From Thermodesulfovibrio sp. (GTDB lineage Bacteria; Nitrospirota; Thermodesulfovibrionia; Thermodesulfovibrionales; JdFR-85): a stretch of 12,480 nt of DNA. The notes below the pieces were generated by a model. The model was not told the DNA's origin. It did not search any database and saw only the letters and a program-made list of their open reading frames with translations. The stretch's first letter is position 1; the number at the start of each line of letters is the position of its first letter. The DNA lies in contig JALUAR010000169.1 of NCBI GenBank assembly GCA_027050975.1, positions 1 through 12,480 on the forward strand, read 5' to 3'. This document shows positions 1 to 7,093 of the stretch, piece by piece. A program made the translations under genes and the position numbers.

Positions 1-75
1 TTGTAAAACCACAATCATCTTTTGAAAAATCTCCCTTACTTTGTAATTTTTAACTGAAATAGTGCAGATAAAATG

Positions 76-84
76 TGATAGAAT
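76..84 (+). promoter_or_regulatory. Candidate extended -10 promoter for the oxidoreductase beta gene
   Basis: TGA followed by TAGAAT (79-84) matches an extended -10 element. Nothing near TTGACA lies 16-18 bases upstream; the best is TGAAAT at 55-60. Transcription would start near base 91 and give a leader of about 45 bases ending in a strong Shine-Dalgarno. This is an inference from pattern only. The two other + strand promoter candidates in this window have the same form, which raises confidence slightly. Confidence 0.4.
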
Positions 85-121
85 AATCAATAGGATTTGT
101 GAAATGGGAAATCGGGATTGA

Positions 122-127
122 AAGGAG
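122..127 (+). promoter_or_regulatory. Strong Shine-Dalgarno of the oxidoreductase beta gene
   Basis: AAGGAG lies eight bases before the ATG at 136 and is followed by a further GAGGG. It supports the chosen start and suggests efficient translation. Confidence 0.75.
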
Positions 128-135
128 AGGGTTAA

Positions 136-987
136 ATGGCTACGATTGAGGATTATGAGGGGCAGGTGCCGGCGTGGTGTCCGGGGTGTGGGAATTTTTC
201 CATACTTCAGACCCTGAAGAATGCCCTGGTGGAATTGAAGATTGAGCCTCATCAGTTGACCATTGTCTCGGGTATTGGTCAGGCAGGAAAGCTCCCTCAT
301 TATCTGAAGTGTAACACCTTCAACGGACTTCATGGAAGAACACTGCCTGTAGCCACAGGCATCAGGCTTGCCAATCATGAGATGCTGGTAATTGCCGTGG
401 CAGGTGATGGTGACTGTTATGGCGAGGGGGGTAATCATCTGCTTCATGCCATCAGGAGAAACATCAATGTAAAGCTCTTTGTACATAACAATCAGATATA
501 TGGCCTTACAAAGGGGCAGGCATCGCCCACAACCCTTGAAGGCACCATTACCAAGACACAGCCATTTGGCAGCCTCTCGGAGGCCCTGAATCCTGTGGCA
601 ATGGCTGTGGCCCTTGACTGCAGCTTTGTGGCAAGGGGATATGCCGGAGACAGGGATTTTCTCAAGGAACTCATGAAAGAGGCCATACGGCATAAGGGCT
701 TTGCACTGCTTGATATACTGCAGCCATGTGTGACATTTAACAAGGTGAATACATACCAGTGGTATCAGGAGCGGGTCTATCATATTGAGGATGACTATGA
801 CCCTTATGACAGGGTTGAGGCATTCAAAAGGGCCCTTGAGTGGGGAGAGAGGATTCCCACGGGAATAATATTCAGAAACAGAAGAGAGACTTACGAGGAG
901 AAGATTCCCGTAATCAGGGAAAAACCACTTGTTAAGCAGCGATTCTCAGTTGATATTGTAAAGAAGGAAGTTGAAGCATTCAAATAA
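136..987 (+). CDS. 2-oxoacid:ferredoxin oxidoreductase, beta (TPP-binding) subunit
   Basis: This 283-residue cytoplasmic protein is the thiamine-pyrophosphate subunit of a PorB/KorB-type enzyme. The family oxidatively decarboxylates a 2-oxoacid to acyl-CoA with reduction of ferredoxin, or runs in reverse for CO2 fixation. Visible hallmarks are the N-terminal WCPGCGN motif (C15, C18), the GLHGR/LPVATG segment at 64-75, the TPP/Mg motif GDGD at 91-94 ending in NNQIYGLTKGQ (118-128), and QPCVTFN at 197-203 with the distal cysteine C198. Length is normal for the beta subunit. In characterised enzymes four cysteines hold a 4Fe-4S cluster (12, 15, 46 and 197 in the Sulfolobus enzyme, from memory). 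Here the third position is Q49, in SGIGQAGK; C59 or C94 could substitute. No alpha or gamma subunit is visible, so the alpha gene may lie left of the window, although a promoter-like site precedes this gene. Substrate (pyruvate, 2-oxoglutarate or other) cannot be told from this subunit. It ends nine bases from the convergent methyltransferase stop. Confidence 0.93.
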   Translation: MATIEDYEGQVPAWCPGCGNFSILQTLKNALVELKIEPHQLTIVSGIGQAGKLPHYLKCNTFNGLHGRTLPVATGIRLANHEMLVIAVAGDGDCYGEGGNHLLHAIRRNINVKLFVHNNQIYGLTKGQASPTTLEGTITKTQPFGSLSEALNPVAMAVALDCSFVARGYAGDRDFLKELMKEAIRHKGFALLDILQPCVTFNKVNTYQWYQERVYHIEDDYDPYDRVEAFKRALEWGERIPTGIIFRNRRETYEEKIPVIREKPLVKQRFSVDIVKKEVEAFK

Positions 988-996
988 ATCAAAGGG

Positions 997-1599
997 CTAT
1001 TTATAAACAGAGAGAATAATATCTCCCTCAACAAGCCCATGCCTTAATGTCACCTTCCGTGAGAGTTCCTGTATTGTAAATGCAAGCAACTCTTCCGGTT
1101 TCACATAGAAGAGTTCCACATCTCGCCTGTTTGTATAGTAGGAAAGGCAATCAAGATGGAGTGTCTCTCTGGTGAGGCTGAAGAGATGTTTAAGTGCATT
1201 CTTCATTGAGTTTTCCACATCCGCAACCTTGAGATTGAACACACCGCAGACAAAGACTACATCAAACTCCTTTTGAAAATCCTCTTCTTCAATATCCAGT
1301 GCAAGAAACTCTGCCTCCGGATATTTCTGCTTTGCAAGGTTGATTATCTTTTCATTTATATCAATACCGCAGTATCCGCCCCTTATGCCCCTGTCTCTGA
1401 GAAAGCCGTAAAAATCACCCATTCCACATCCAAAATCCAGAATCCGTTTGTCTGTTATATCCCCTGATATCTTACAGAGTGCTTCATATCTCTTTCGCTG
1501 CCCCTCCGGAGTCCAGCGAAGGGCCTGTGGAGTATTGCCAAAGTACTCCAGATGTCTGTTATAAAAGGAGATAAGCTCTTTTTTTCCTAATGGGTCCAT
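997..1599 (-). CDS. Class I SAM-dependent methyltransferase
   Basis: A soluble protein of about 200 residues with a Rossmann-type methyltransferase core. Motif I reads ILDFGCGMGDF, with the SAM-binding glycines G57, G59 and G61 when counted from the ATG. The acidic residue ending strand 2 is D80 in GIDINEK, which should bind the SAM ribose. LALDIEE (about 99-105) follows, then a hydrophobic strand FDVVFVCGVF at about 112-121. The N-terminal YNRHLEYFG region is typical of small methyltransferases acting on metabolites or unknown substrates, and no substrate domain is recognisable. A GTG at 1605 would add two residues. I prefer the ATG at 1599-1597, because AAAGGG (1613-1608) sits eight bases before it but only two before the GTG. 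The gene is alone on its strand, divergent from the nuclease gene and convergent with the oxidoreductase gene. The substrate is not predictable. Confidence 0.88.
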   Translation of the reverse strand: MDPLGKKELISFYNRHLEYFGNTPQALRWTPEGQRKRYEALCKISGDITDKRILDFGCGMGDFYGFLRDRGIRGGYCGIDINEKIINLAKQKYPEAEFLALDIEEEDFQKEFDVVFVCGVFNLKVADVENSMKNALKHLFSLTRETLHLDCLSYYTNRRDVELFYVKPEELLAFTIQELSRKVTLRHGLVEGDIILSVYK

Positions 1600-1607
1600 A
1601 ATCACTA

Positions 1608-1613
1608 CCCTTT
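1608..1613 (-). promoter_or_regulatory. Shine-Dalgarno that decides the methyltransferase start
   Basis: AAAGGG on the minus strand ends eight bases before the ATG at 1599-1597. The same motif is only two bases before the upstream GTG (1605-1603), which is too close, so the ATG is the better start. Confidence 0.55.
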
Positions 1614-1805
1614 AGTTCTCTGACATAGCAGGTTTTAACGATTCAAAAACTTCCGTATCTATAAATAGAGGATTAACACCCAAATCCGGCGGTAACGACA
1701 ACGAACAATCGCTGGAAGAGGTGGCATGATGGAGTCTGAACGGATTTGAATCTTACCTCTGGATCAGGGATATAGTTAAGGCACCAACCGAACTTCCAAC
1801 AATTA

Positions 1806-1837
1806 AACTTAGAACTTTGAACTTAGACCCTTGAACT
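1806..1837. repeat. Imperfect heptamer tandem repeat (AACTTAG/AACTTTG)
   Basis: The stretch reads as consecutive 7-base units AACTTAG, AACTTTG, AACTTAG, ACCCTTG, AACT. Equivalently, it is a 14-base unit repeated twice with 12 of 14 identities (1806-1819 against 1820-1833) plus four bases of a third copy. It lies entirely in the divergent intergenic region. Function is unknown; it may be a simple-sequence remnant or a copy of a dispersed intergenic repeat of this genome. Confidence 0.65.
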
Positions 1838-1899
1838 CCCCACCCCCAATAAACCCGATAAACGCTAAAAACGCAACAAACTCAATTATCTCAAAAATA

Positions 1900-1908
1900 T
1901 GATATAAT
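1900..1908 (+). promoter_or_regulatory. Extended -10 promoter of the nuclease/ATPase pair, near-leaderless
   Basis: TGA followed by a perfect TATAAT (1903-1908) lies 15 bases before the ATG at 1924. No -35 hexamer is visible at the expected 1879-1886. Transcription would begin around 1914-1916, leaving a leader of only 8-10 bases without a Shine-Dalgarno. Confidence 0.5.
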
Positions 1909-1923
1909 TATACCTGATACATT

Positions 1924-3105
1924 ATGAAAAAGAGATTCTCCTTTCTGCATATATCTGACCTCCATCTGTCAAACCGTCCCACCATCGGCAGGACAGATGA
2001 AGAAGTACAGTCTCTGGTCATAGAACGTGTCTTTAAAAGTCTTGAAAATGCAGTACAGTTCACACTTTCCAGACAGCTTGACGCCCTTTTTATTGCAGGT
2101 GACTTCATAGAGTCGGAAAGGCTGGATGCGGAATTACTAAAAAGGGCATTCGGAATACTCGAGGTTCTGGGTGAGACGCCGGTATTCATATCTCCGGGAA
2201 ATCATGACCTCTATGACTCGCTCTATACAGAGGAGGTCTTCAGGTTCTATGGTATCCATGTACCGGGAAATATTGTGATATTCTCCGGCTCTGACCTCAC
2301 TGAATATGAATCAGGTGATGTAAGGGTCTACGGCTGTGCAAACAGAATACCTGAGATTAACCCTTTTCGCATTAAACCGGAGCTTGAACCCTCTAAGATT
2401 AACATCGGCCTTATCCATGGCTCTCTTACCAATTACATACCCGAGGGGAAAGAGCCATGGCTCCCCTTTGATGAAGAAGAGTTGCTCGGTTCAGGTTTCG
2501 ACTATGTGGCCCTCGGCCATTACCATTCCTATAAGGAGGTAACAGACAGTAAAGGCATTGTCAGGGCTGCATATCCAGGGTCCCTGGTGCCAGTAACAAA
2601 AAAGGATACAGGCCCAAGAGGTGGCCTCCTTGTGAAGATAGAAAAGGAGTCAGACTCTATCAGTGTAAAATGCGAATTCATTGAGTTAGCCAGGCTCTGC
2701 CTTGAAAAAATAGAGGTAGCAATAACAGAGGACCTCACAACAGAGGAGATCCGGAAAAGAATCATATCGGAGATGAACTCCTATAGCCGTCCCGAAGACA
2801 CAGTATTTTACATCACCCTCACAGGTTCGGGAAGACCTGACATAGAGGCTATTGCCGGGGCCCTCAAGGAGCAGGCCCTACATATAGAGTTTGATACCGA
2901 AAATCTCAGATACTTTGACATAGAGGAACTACTTGAAAGATACAGTGAAGAGACAACGATAGGAATGTTTATAAGAAGGATAGCCGAAGCACTGGCAAAT
3001 GCCAGTGACAGGGAGCGTAGAATTCTGATGAACACCCTTGCCTATGGCATTGATGCATTACAGGGAAGAGAGATACGGCCAAGGTATGAGGATAAAGGAA
3101 TTTAA
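1924..3105 (+). CDS. SbcD/Mre11/YhaO-type metallophosphoesterase (DNA repair nuclease subunit)
   Basis: This 393-residue protein has the full calcineurin-like metallophosphoesterase motif set in the order seen in Mre11/SbcD nucleases: SDLHL with D12 and H14, AGDF with D60, GNHD with N93 and H94, HGS with H165, and GHYH with H199 and H201. These residues bind the two catalytic metal ions. The core runs to about residue 225 (AYPGSL, characteristic of the SbcD/YhaO branch). The remaining 165 residues form a capping and partner-binding region. Length is close to YhaO and SbcD. It should act as a Mn-dependent exo/endonuclease on DNA ends with the ATPase encoded next, whose start codon lies inside this gene (20-base overlap), implying translational coupling. 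No Shine-Dalgarno precedes the ATG at 1924, and an in-frame TGA at 1915-1917 excludes a longer start. The YhaO assignment rather than SbcD rests mainly on the partner, which is YhaN-like. Confidence 0.92.
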   Translation: MKKRFSFLHISDLHLSNRPTIGRTDEEVQSLVIERVFKSLENAVQFTLSRQLDALFIAGDFIESERLDAELLKRAFGILEVLGETPVFISPGNHDLYDSLYTEEVFRFYGIHVPGNIVIFSGSDLTEYESGDVRVYGCANRIPEINPFRIKPELEPSKINIGLIHGSLTNYIPEGKEPWLPFDEEELLGSGFDYVALGHYHSYKEVTDSKGIVRAAYPGSLVPVTKKDTGPRGGLLVKIEKESDSISVKCEFIELARLCLEKIEVAITEDLTTEEIRKRIISEMNSYSRPEDTVFYITLTGSGRPDIEAIAGALKEQALHIEFDTENLRYFDIEELLERYSEETTIGMFIRRIAEALANASDRERRILMNTLAYGIDALQGREIRPRYEDKGI

Positions 3106-5794
3106 GGCAGAAAACTACAGGCTTTTTGACTCGATAGAGTTCTCCTTCGGAAAAGCACCCTGCCTTGTTGTTGTGGATGACAATGAAAGGGGCAAGTCCA
3201 CCATCCTGCAGGGTATACTCGACTGCCTTTACACCAGAAGAAAGGACTGCGCCACAGGTGAGACAGGCCGGATACAGCTTAGCTTTGAGCTCGGTTCTGA
3301 TGAATACATGATAATCGTTGCAAAGGAAAAAAAGAGGCTTCTGAAAAACGGTGAGGACATCACAGGCAGGTTTTACAAAAAGGTGGGGAGAAGCTATGAG
3401 TATCTCTTCGGAGAGAAACTCTTCGGGCTGAATGAGGAGGAGTTTCTTAACACGGCATTTGTAAGACAGCATGAGCTTGACAGACTGGAGATATCAAACA
3501 AAGGGCTTGCCACGAAAATACAATCAATGGTGGAACTTACCCAGGAGGAGCACTCACCTGCAAAGGCGATCCAGCTGCTCAGGGAAGGTATAAACAAAAA
3601 CTTTCCCAGGATTACGGTAAAGACTGTTCCTTACGGAGATGCGGAACAGGAAGTAAAAAAGCTTGATCTGTTGATTTTCAATCTTGAGAGAGAGAAAGAG
3701 GCCCTAAACAGAAGGATACAGGATGGCCTGGAGATACTCAGGGCCTTTGAAGAGACAGAACAGACAATCCGGAAAACTGATGAGGAGCTAAGACAGACGG
3801 AGGCACTTAAGAAGGCAGCCATTCTTAATGAAGACAATATAAAGAGAGAGAGAATCTCCAGGATAAAAGAGAACATAGAAAGGTTAAGGCCCTACCCTCA
3901 GCTCACCTCAAAAGATGCTGACACTATTGAGGACAGGCTCCGTTCTGCCTTTGCCGCATGGGAAAGCATTCAGGAAAGGCTGAAGAGAAACTCTTCCGAG
4001 GTTGAGCGAAAGATAAAGGAACTGGAATCCATCCAGGAGGAACTCTCCTCTTACGGAGCCCTGAAGGACAAGACACTGGAGGATTCCTCTCGGCTTGATG
4101 AGATTGCTGGGCAACTTGGGGAGATAGAAATTGAGCAGAGGAGGACCACCCATGAGATCGAGGAGGCCATGAAGCGGTTCAGGCCCTCCATTGATGAGTT
4201 TGAAAGGATGGACGGAGCATTCTCAAGACTGAGTGATTCGGACAGGAACATCCTTCACAACTACAGGGCAGAAAGGGCAGAGTATGAGGAGATTATACAG
4301 AAACTGGAAAGGCTCCGATCAGACATGAATCTGAGGAATATCGCCGGACTTGCCTCGGTGCTATCTTTTATGATATCTGCTACAGGTTTTTTCCTTCATC
4401 CCGCGCTTTTACTTTTCCTCATCCCGGCAATTGCCTCAGCAGTATTGTTTTTCCGTATTAATGGCCGGGTCAACACCATACGGGAGGATGAGAAACTGCG
4501 ACAATGGCTTAAGGAGAATCCTTTGGACAGTCTGATCGAGGATATCGGAAAGAGGATATTATATCTTGACGAATCCCTCCGCAGACTTGAAGAGAGTACG
4601 GGATTCCGCCTGGATGATTATCATACCTACACACAGTGGGCAGGTGAGTTTCATGACGTAAAGGCAAGACAGCAGTCCCTAGAGGCACTGAAAAAGAGAA
4701 AAGAGACCCTGCTCAGAGAGGTCATATCCATATGGCCTTTTGAAGATGAGATAACCCCGCTTAAGATACGGACCCTGGCCGGAAGGATCAGAGAGTGCGT
4801 AAAGGTATCTAAACGACTATCGGACAAGACCCATGAAATAAGAATATTGGAGGAGCAGTTAAGAGAGGATGAAAGGGAGGGCTCTGCCAGGGAGCGGACT
4901 CTTAGGGATATTATCTCCGTGGTCAGATCTAAAATGGAAGAAGAGACCATCACGATAGAAGATACAGCAGAGGGCATAGAAAACCTTGTTGATGACACAC
5001 TCAAGGCCCTTGAAAGGGCAAAGCAGGCAGAGACCCTCAGGCAGGAACTCTCCGAAATAAGAACAATGCCTGATGATGAGCGGGCCCAGTTAGAGGCTGA
5101 TCTTCAGAAAACCGAAATTAATATCTCCTCCGGACAACTGGAGACAGCCTCGTATTATGAAGAGCGCATAAGGGCGCTTCAGGAGAGGGCTGCCATGCTT
5201 CATGAAAGAAGAAGCAGTCTTTTAATGAAGAGCACTGACCTGATGGAGGCAAGCAGGCTTCTTAACAGCCTCGAGAGAGAACTTGAAAGATACAGGGCCC
5301 ACAAAAGGCTTGCCCTGGATTATATGGAATCTGTAAGGAGGGCCATTGCTCTCATTGATGAACTCTCAAAGAGCCAGTATCAACTATGGGCAGAGAGGCT
5401 TAACAGGGAGACATCACGGATATTCCAGTCCATAACAGGAACAGACAGAACCATCCGATTCGGAAAGAGCCTAAACTTCATAATCTACTCCGATGGAAGG
5501 GAACTGACTGATGATGAGGTAAGGGGTTACCTGAGCGGCGGAGCACTGGAGCAACTCTATCTCTCCATAAGGGTTGCCATTGCAAGACATATATCTCCGG
5601 AGATCAGGCTGCCGCTACTGCTTGACGAACCCTTTGCTCATGCCGACGACAGCAGGTTCATCGCAGCCATGAGATACCTTATTGAAGAGGTTTCCAGGGA
5701 GAGGCAGGTAATTGTATTTAGTTGCCACAGAAAGCGGCATGAGATGCTACGGTCTGTTATAAAAGAGGGATATGAAATAAGGGATAGTGTGTAG
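3086..5794 (+). CDS. Rad50/SbcC/YhaN-type ATPase with long coiled coil and central membrane hairpin
   Basis: This 902-residue SMC-like ATPase has split nucleotide-binding halves. The N-terminal half has a P-loop ending NERGKST (33-39) and a Q-loop glutamine Q128 in FVRQHEL. The C-terminal half has signature LSGG (816-819), Walker B LLLDEP with D847 and E848, D-loop region AHADD, and H-switch H881 in FSCH. Between them, about 150-415 and 457-760 are charged heptad-rich coiled coil. At the hinge there is no CxxC zinc hook. Instead residues 419-437 and 440-456 are two hydrophobic segments separated by HP, a probable membrane hairpin; as I recall, YhaN of Bacillus also carries hydrophobic helices here. 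The first P-loop glycine is D31 (DDNERGKST), which is atypical. The ATP cycle should gate access of DNA to the upstream nuclease. I chose ATG 3086 because RIKEFKAENYRLF is the usual N-terminus; a frame start at 3038 would add 16 unrelated residues read through the nuclease gene. Spacing to the next gene is 63 bases. Confidence 0.9.
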   Translation: MRIKEFKAENYRLFDSIEFSFGKAPCLVVVDDNERGKSTILQGILDCLYTRRKDCATGETGRIQLSFELGSDEYMIIVAKEKKRLLKNGEDITGRFYKKVGRSYEYLFGEKLFGLNEEEFLNTAFVRQHELDRLEISNKGLATKIQSMVELTQEEHSPAKAIQLLREGINKNFPRITVKTVPYGDAEQEVKKLDLLIFNLEREKEALNRRIQDGLEILRAFEETEQTIRKTDEELRQTEALKKAAILNEDNIKRERISRIKENIERLRPYPQLTSKDADTIEDRLRSAFAAWESIQERLKRNSSEVERKIKELESIQEELSSYGALKDKTLEDSSRLDEIAGQLGEIEIEQRRTTHEIEEAMKRFRPSIDEFERMDGAFSRLSDSDRNILHNYRAERAEYEEIIQKLERLRSDMNLRNIAGLASVLSFMISATGFFLHPALLLFLIPAIASAVLFFRINGRVNTIREDEKLRQWLKENPLDSLIEDIGKRILYLDESLRRLEESTGFRLDDYHTYTQWAGEFHDVKARQQSLEALKKRKETLLREVISIWPFEDEITPLKIRTLAGRIRECVKVSKRLSDKTHEIRILEEQLREDEREGSARERTLRDIISVVRSKMEEETITIEDTAEGIENLVDDTLKALERAKQAETLRQELSEIRTMPDDERAQLEADLQKTEINISSGQLETASYYEERIRALQERAAMLHERRSSLLMKSTDLMEASRLLNSLERELERYRAHKRLALDYMESVRRAIALIDELSKSQYQLWAERLNRETSRIFQSITGTDRTIRFGKSLNFIIYSDGRELTDDEVRGYLSGGALEQLYLSIRVAIARHISPEIRLPLLLDEPFAHADDSRFIAAMRYLIEEVSRERQVIVFSCHRKRHEMLRSVIKEGYEIRDSV

Positions 5795-5808
5795 TTAGTA
5801 GTGGCCTG

Positions 5809-5817
5809 TGATATAAT
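5809..5817 (+). promoter_or_regulatory. Candidate extended -10 promoter for the membrane fusion protein operon
   Basis: TGA plus a perfect TATAAT (5812-5817) lies in the 63-base gap after the ATPase gene. There is no clear -35. A start near 5824 gives a leader of about 34 bases. The same nine-base sequence TGATATAAT occurs at 1900-1908. The gene pair could therefore be transcribed independently of the nuclease genes, although no terminator is seen in the gap and read-through is likely. Confidence 0.45.
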
Positions 5818-5857
5818 AGAAAGATTTGTAAATCCTGAATAAATCATAAAAAGAGAT

Positions 5858-7093
5858 ATGAAAAGACGATCTTTTTTCCTCATATTCATACTTATCGTTG
5901 TCATAGCACTGTTTCTTATCTATCAGCGGACCGGCAGACCCGTAACCGTCAAGGTTCATAAGGTCAAACGCCAGAACCTTCTCATTACGGTCACATCCAC
6001 CTCAACAGGCACCGTAAAAACCGACCGGGAGGTAAAGATTACGGCACAACGATCAGGACAGATAGTAAAACTCCACTTTGACGAAGGTGACAAGGTAAAG
6101 AAGGGACAACTCCTTGCAGAAATTGACCATAGCGATACGGACTTACGAATAGAAGGACTTCGTGCAAGACTGGAAGCACAAAAGAGCAGACTTTCGGAAC
6201 TGAAACGCACCTTTTCCGCCTCTGTTAAAGAGGCCGATGCCGAGATACGCCGGACAGAAGCGGTGCTGAAGGATGTCGAAAGAAGGTACAGACGATACAA
6301 GCAGCTACATAAAGAGGGCTATGTCTCCGAATCACTCCTTGATAAGACAAAAAGGGAGTATGATGTTGCCCTTACCTCCTATGAGAGCGCCCTCTCAAAA
6401 AAAGAGCGGGTATATGCAAAAGAGGATGATATAAAGGCACAAAAAAAGAGAATCGAAGAGACAGAGACAGAGCTCAAACTTCTTGAGCTTGAGTACAACA
6501 GATCATTTATTAAATCTCCAATGGATGGCATAATAACCTCCAGACCTGTACGTATCGGTGATACCCTGCGAAAGGGCACTGTTGTTGCTACCATGGTAAA
6601 TCCGGAAGAGCTTTATGTTGATGCAAAAATTGATGAGGCTGATATCGCTCGAGTCAAAGTTGACCAGGAGGTGGTAATAACAATGGATGCATATCCGAAC
6701 AAATCCTTTCGAGGCAGGGTCAAATCCATATCACCTGTAGTGCTCGGCAAACGGTTAGAGGCAAGAACCTTCAAGGTGAAGGTGGAGTTTATTGAAAAAC
6801 CCTCCACTCTCAAACAGGGTATGTCTGCTGATATTGAGGTTATTACTGACCGACTGAACAATGTTCTGGTGGTACCTACTCAGTCCGTAATTGAACAGGA
6901 CGGTCAGAGATTTGTTTTTCTTGTCTCTGACAATAAAGCAAAACTTAAAAAGGTGAAAACAGGCCTCTTTAACTGGAACTACATGGAGATCAAGGAGGGC
7001 CTGAAAGAGGGAGACCTCGTGGTAACCAACCCCGATACACCGGGGATTTATGATTCCGCAAAGGTGAGGATATTTTATGCAGAATCCGATTGA
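5858..7093 (+). CDS. HlyD/MacA-type periplasmic adaptor (membrane fusion protein)
   Basis: This 411-residue protein begins with MKRR and one hydrophobic helix (about 7-22) that should anchor it in the inner membrane with the rest in the periplasm. Domains follow the standard fold-back order: first lipoyl half around 60-92 (ITAQRSGQIVKL and FDEGDKVKKGQLLAEID), alpha-helical coiled-coil hairpin about 96-215, second lipoyl half 216-248 (IKSPMDGIITSRPVRIGD), beta-barrel about 250-330, and membrane-proximal domain to the end (NNVLVVPTQSVI, GLKEGDLVV). This is the RND/MacA adaptor family, which links an inner-membrane pump to an outer-membrane TolC-like channel. No ABC permease (MacB), RND pump or TolC gene lies beside it, so its partner is unknown. 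The gene ends inside the next one (17-base overlap). The Shine-Dalgarno is weak (AAAGAG only two bases from the ATG). Confidence 0.9.
   Translation: MKRRSFFLIFILIVVIALFLIYQRTGRPVTVKVHKVKRQNLLITVTSTSTGTVKTDREVKITAQRSGQIVKLHFDEGDKVKKGQLLAEIDHSDTDLRIEGLRARLEAQKSRLSELKRTFSASVKEADAEIRRTEAVLKDVERRYRRYKQLHKEGYVSESLLDKTKREYDVALTSYESALSKKERVYAKEDDIKAQKKRIEETETELKLLELEYNRSFIKSPMDGIITSRPVRIGDTLRKGTVVATMVNPEELYVDAKIDEADIARVKVDQEVVITMDAYPNKSFRGRVKSISPVVLGKRLEARTFKVKVEFIEKPSTLKQGMSADIEVITDRLNNVLVVPTQSVIEQDGQRFVFLVSDNKAKLKKVKTGLFNWNYMEIKEGLKEGDLVVTNPDTPGIYDSAKVRIFYAESD

Larger units (their letters stand above)
1600..1923. other. Divergent intergenic region without a gene
   Basis: About 320 bases separate the methyltransferase from the metallophosphoesterase. 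No reading frame here looks protein-like, and I see no tRNA, riboswitch or strong terminator fold. The region holds a degenerate heptamer repeat (1806-1837), the candidate promoter of the nuclease pair (1900-1908), and a short inverted repeat CTAT-AA-ATAG at 1659-1668. A weak minus-strand promoter for the methyltransferase may lie at 1683-1656 (TTGGGT, 16-base spacer, TAGATA), but this is low confidence. The bases from about 1780 to 1900 are rich in A and C on the + strand, unlike the flanking genes. Confidence 0.6.

Noticed and set aside
985..1030. Bidirectional terminator between the oxidoreductase and methyltransferase genes
   Set aside because: Only nine bases separate the stop codons. 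The nearby GAGAG...TATCTC pairing is too short and AT-rich, and has no T-run to support a terminator.
1640..1800. Riboswitch, small RNA or tRNA in the divergent spacer
   Set aside because: I could find no conserved core, cloverleaf or stable long stem by eye. Only a short CTAT/ATAG inverted repeat is present.
3038..3085. An earlier ATG that would extend the Rad50-like ATPase by 16 residues
   Set aside because: The extra residues do not resemble the family N-terminus and lie deeper inside the nuclease gene. The ATG at 3086 begins directly with the conserved first strand.
2969..3472. Minus-strand open frame of 167 codons
   Set aside because: It runs antisense through the strongly supported nuclease and ATPase genes, has low-complexity composition and shows no recognisable motif or ribosome site.
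3600..5300. CxxC zinc hook in the ATPase coiled coil
   Set aside because: No CxxC occurs in the coiled-coil region; the apex is the hydrophobic hairpin instead.
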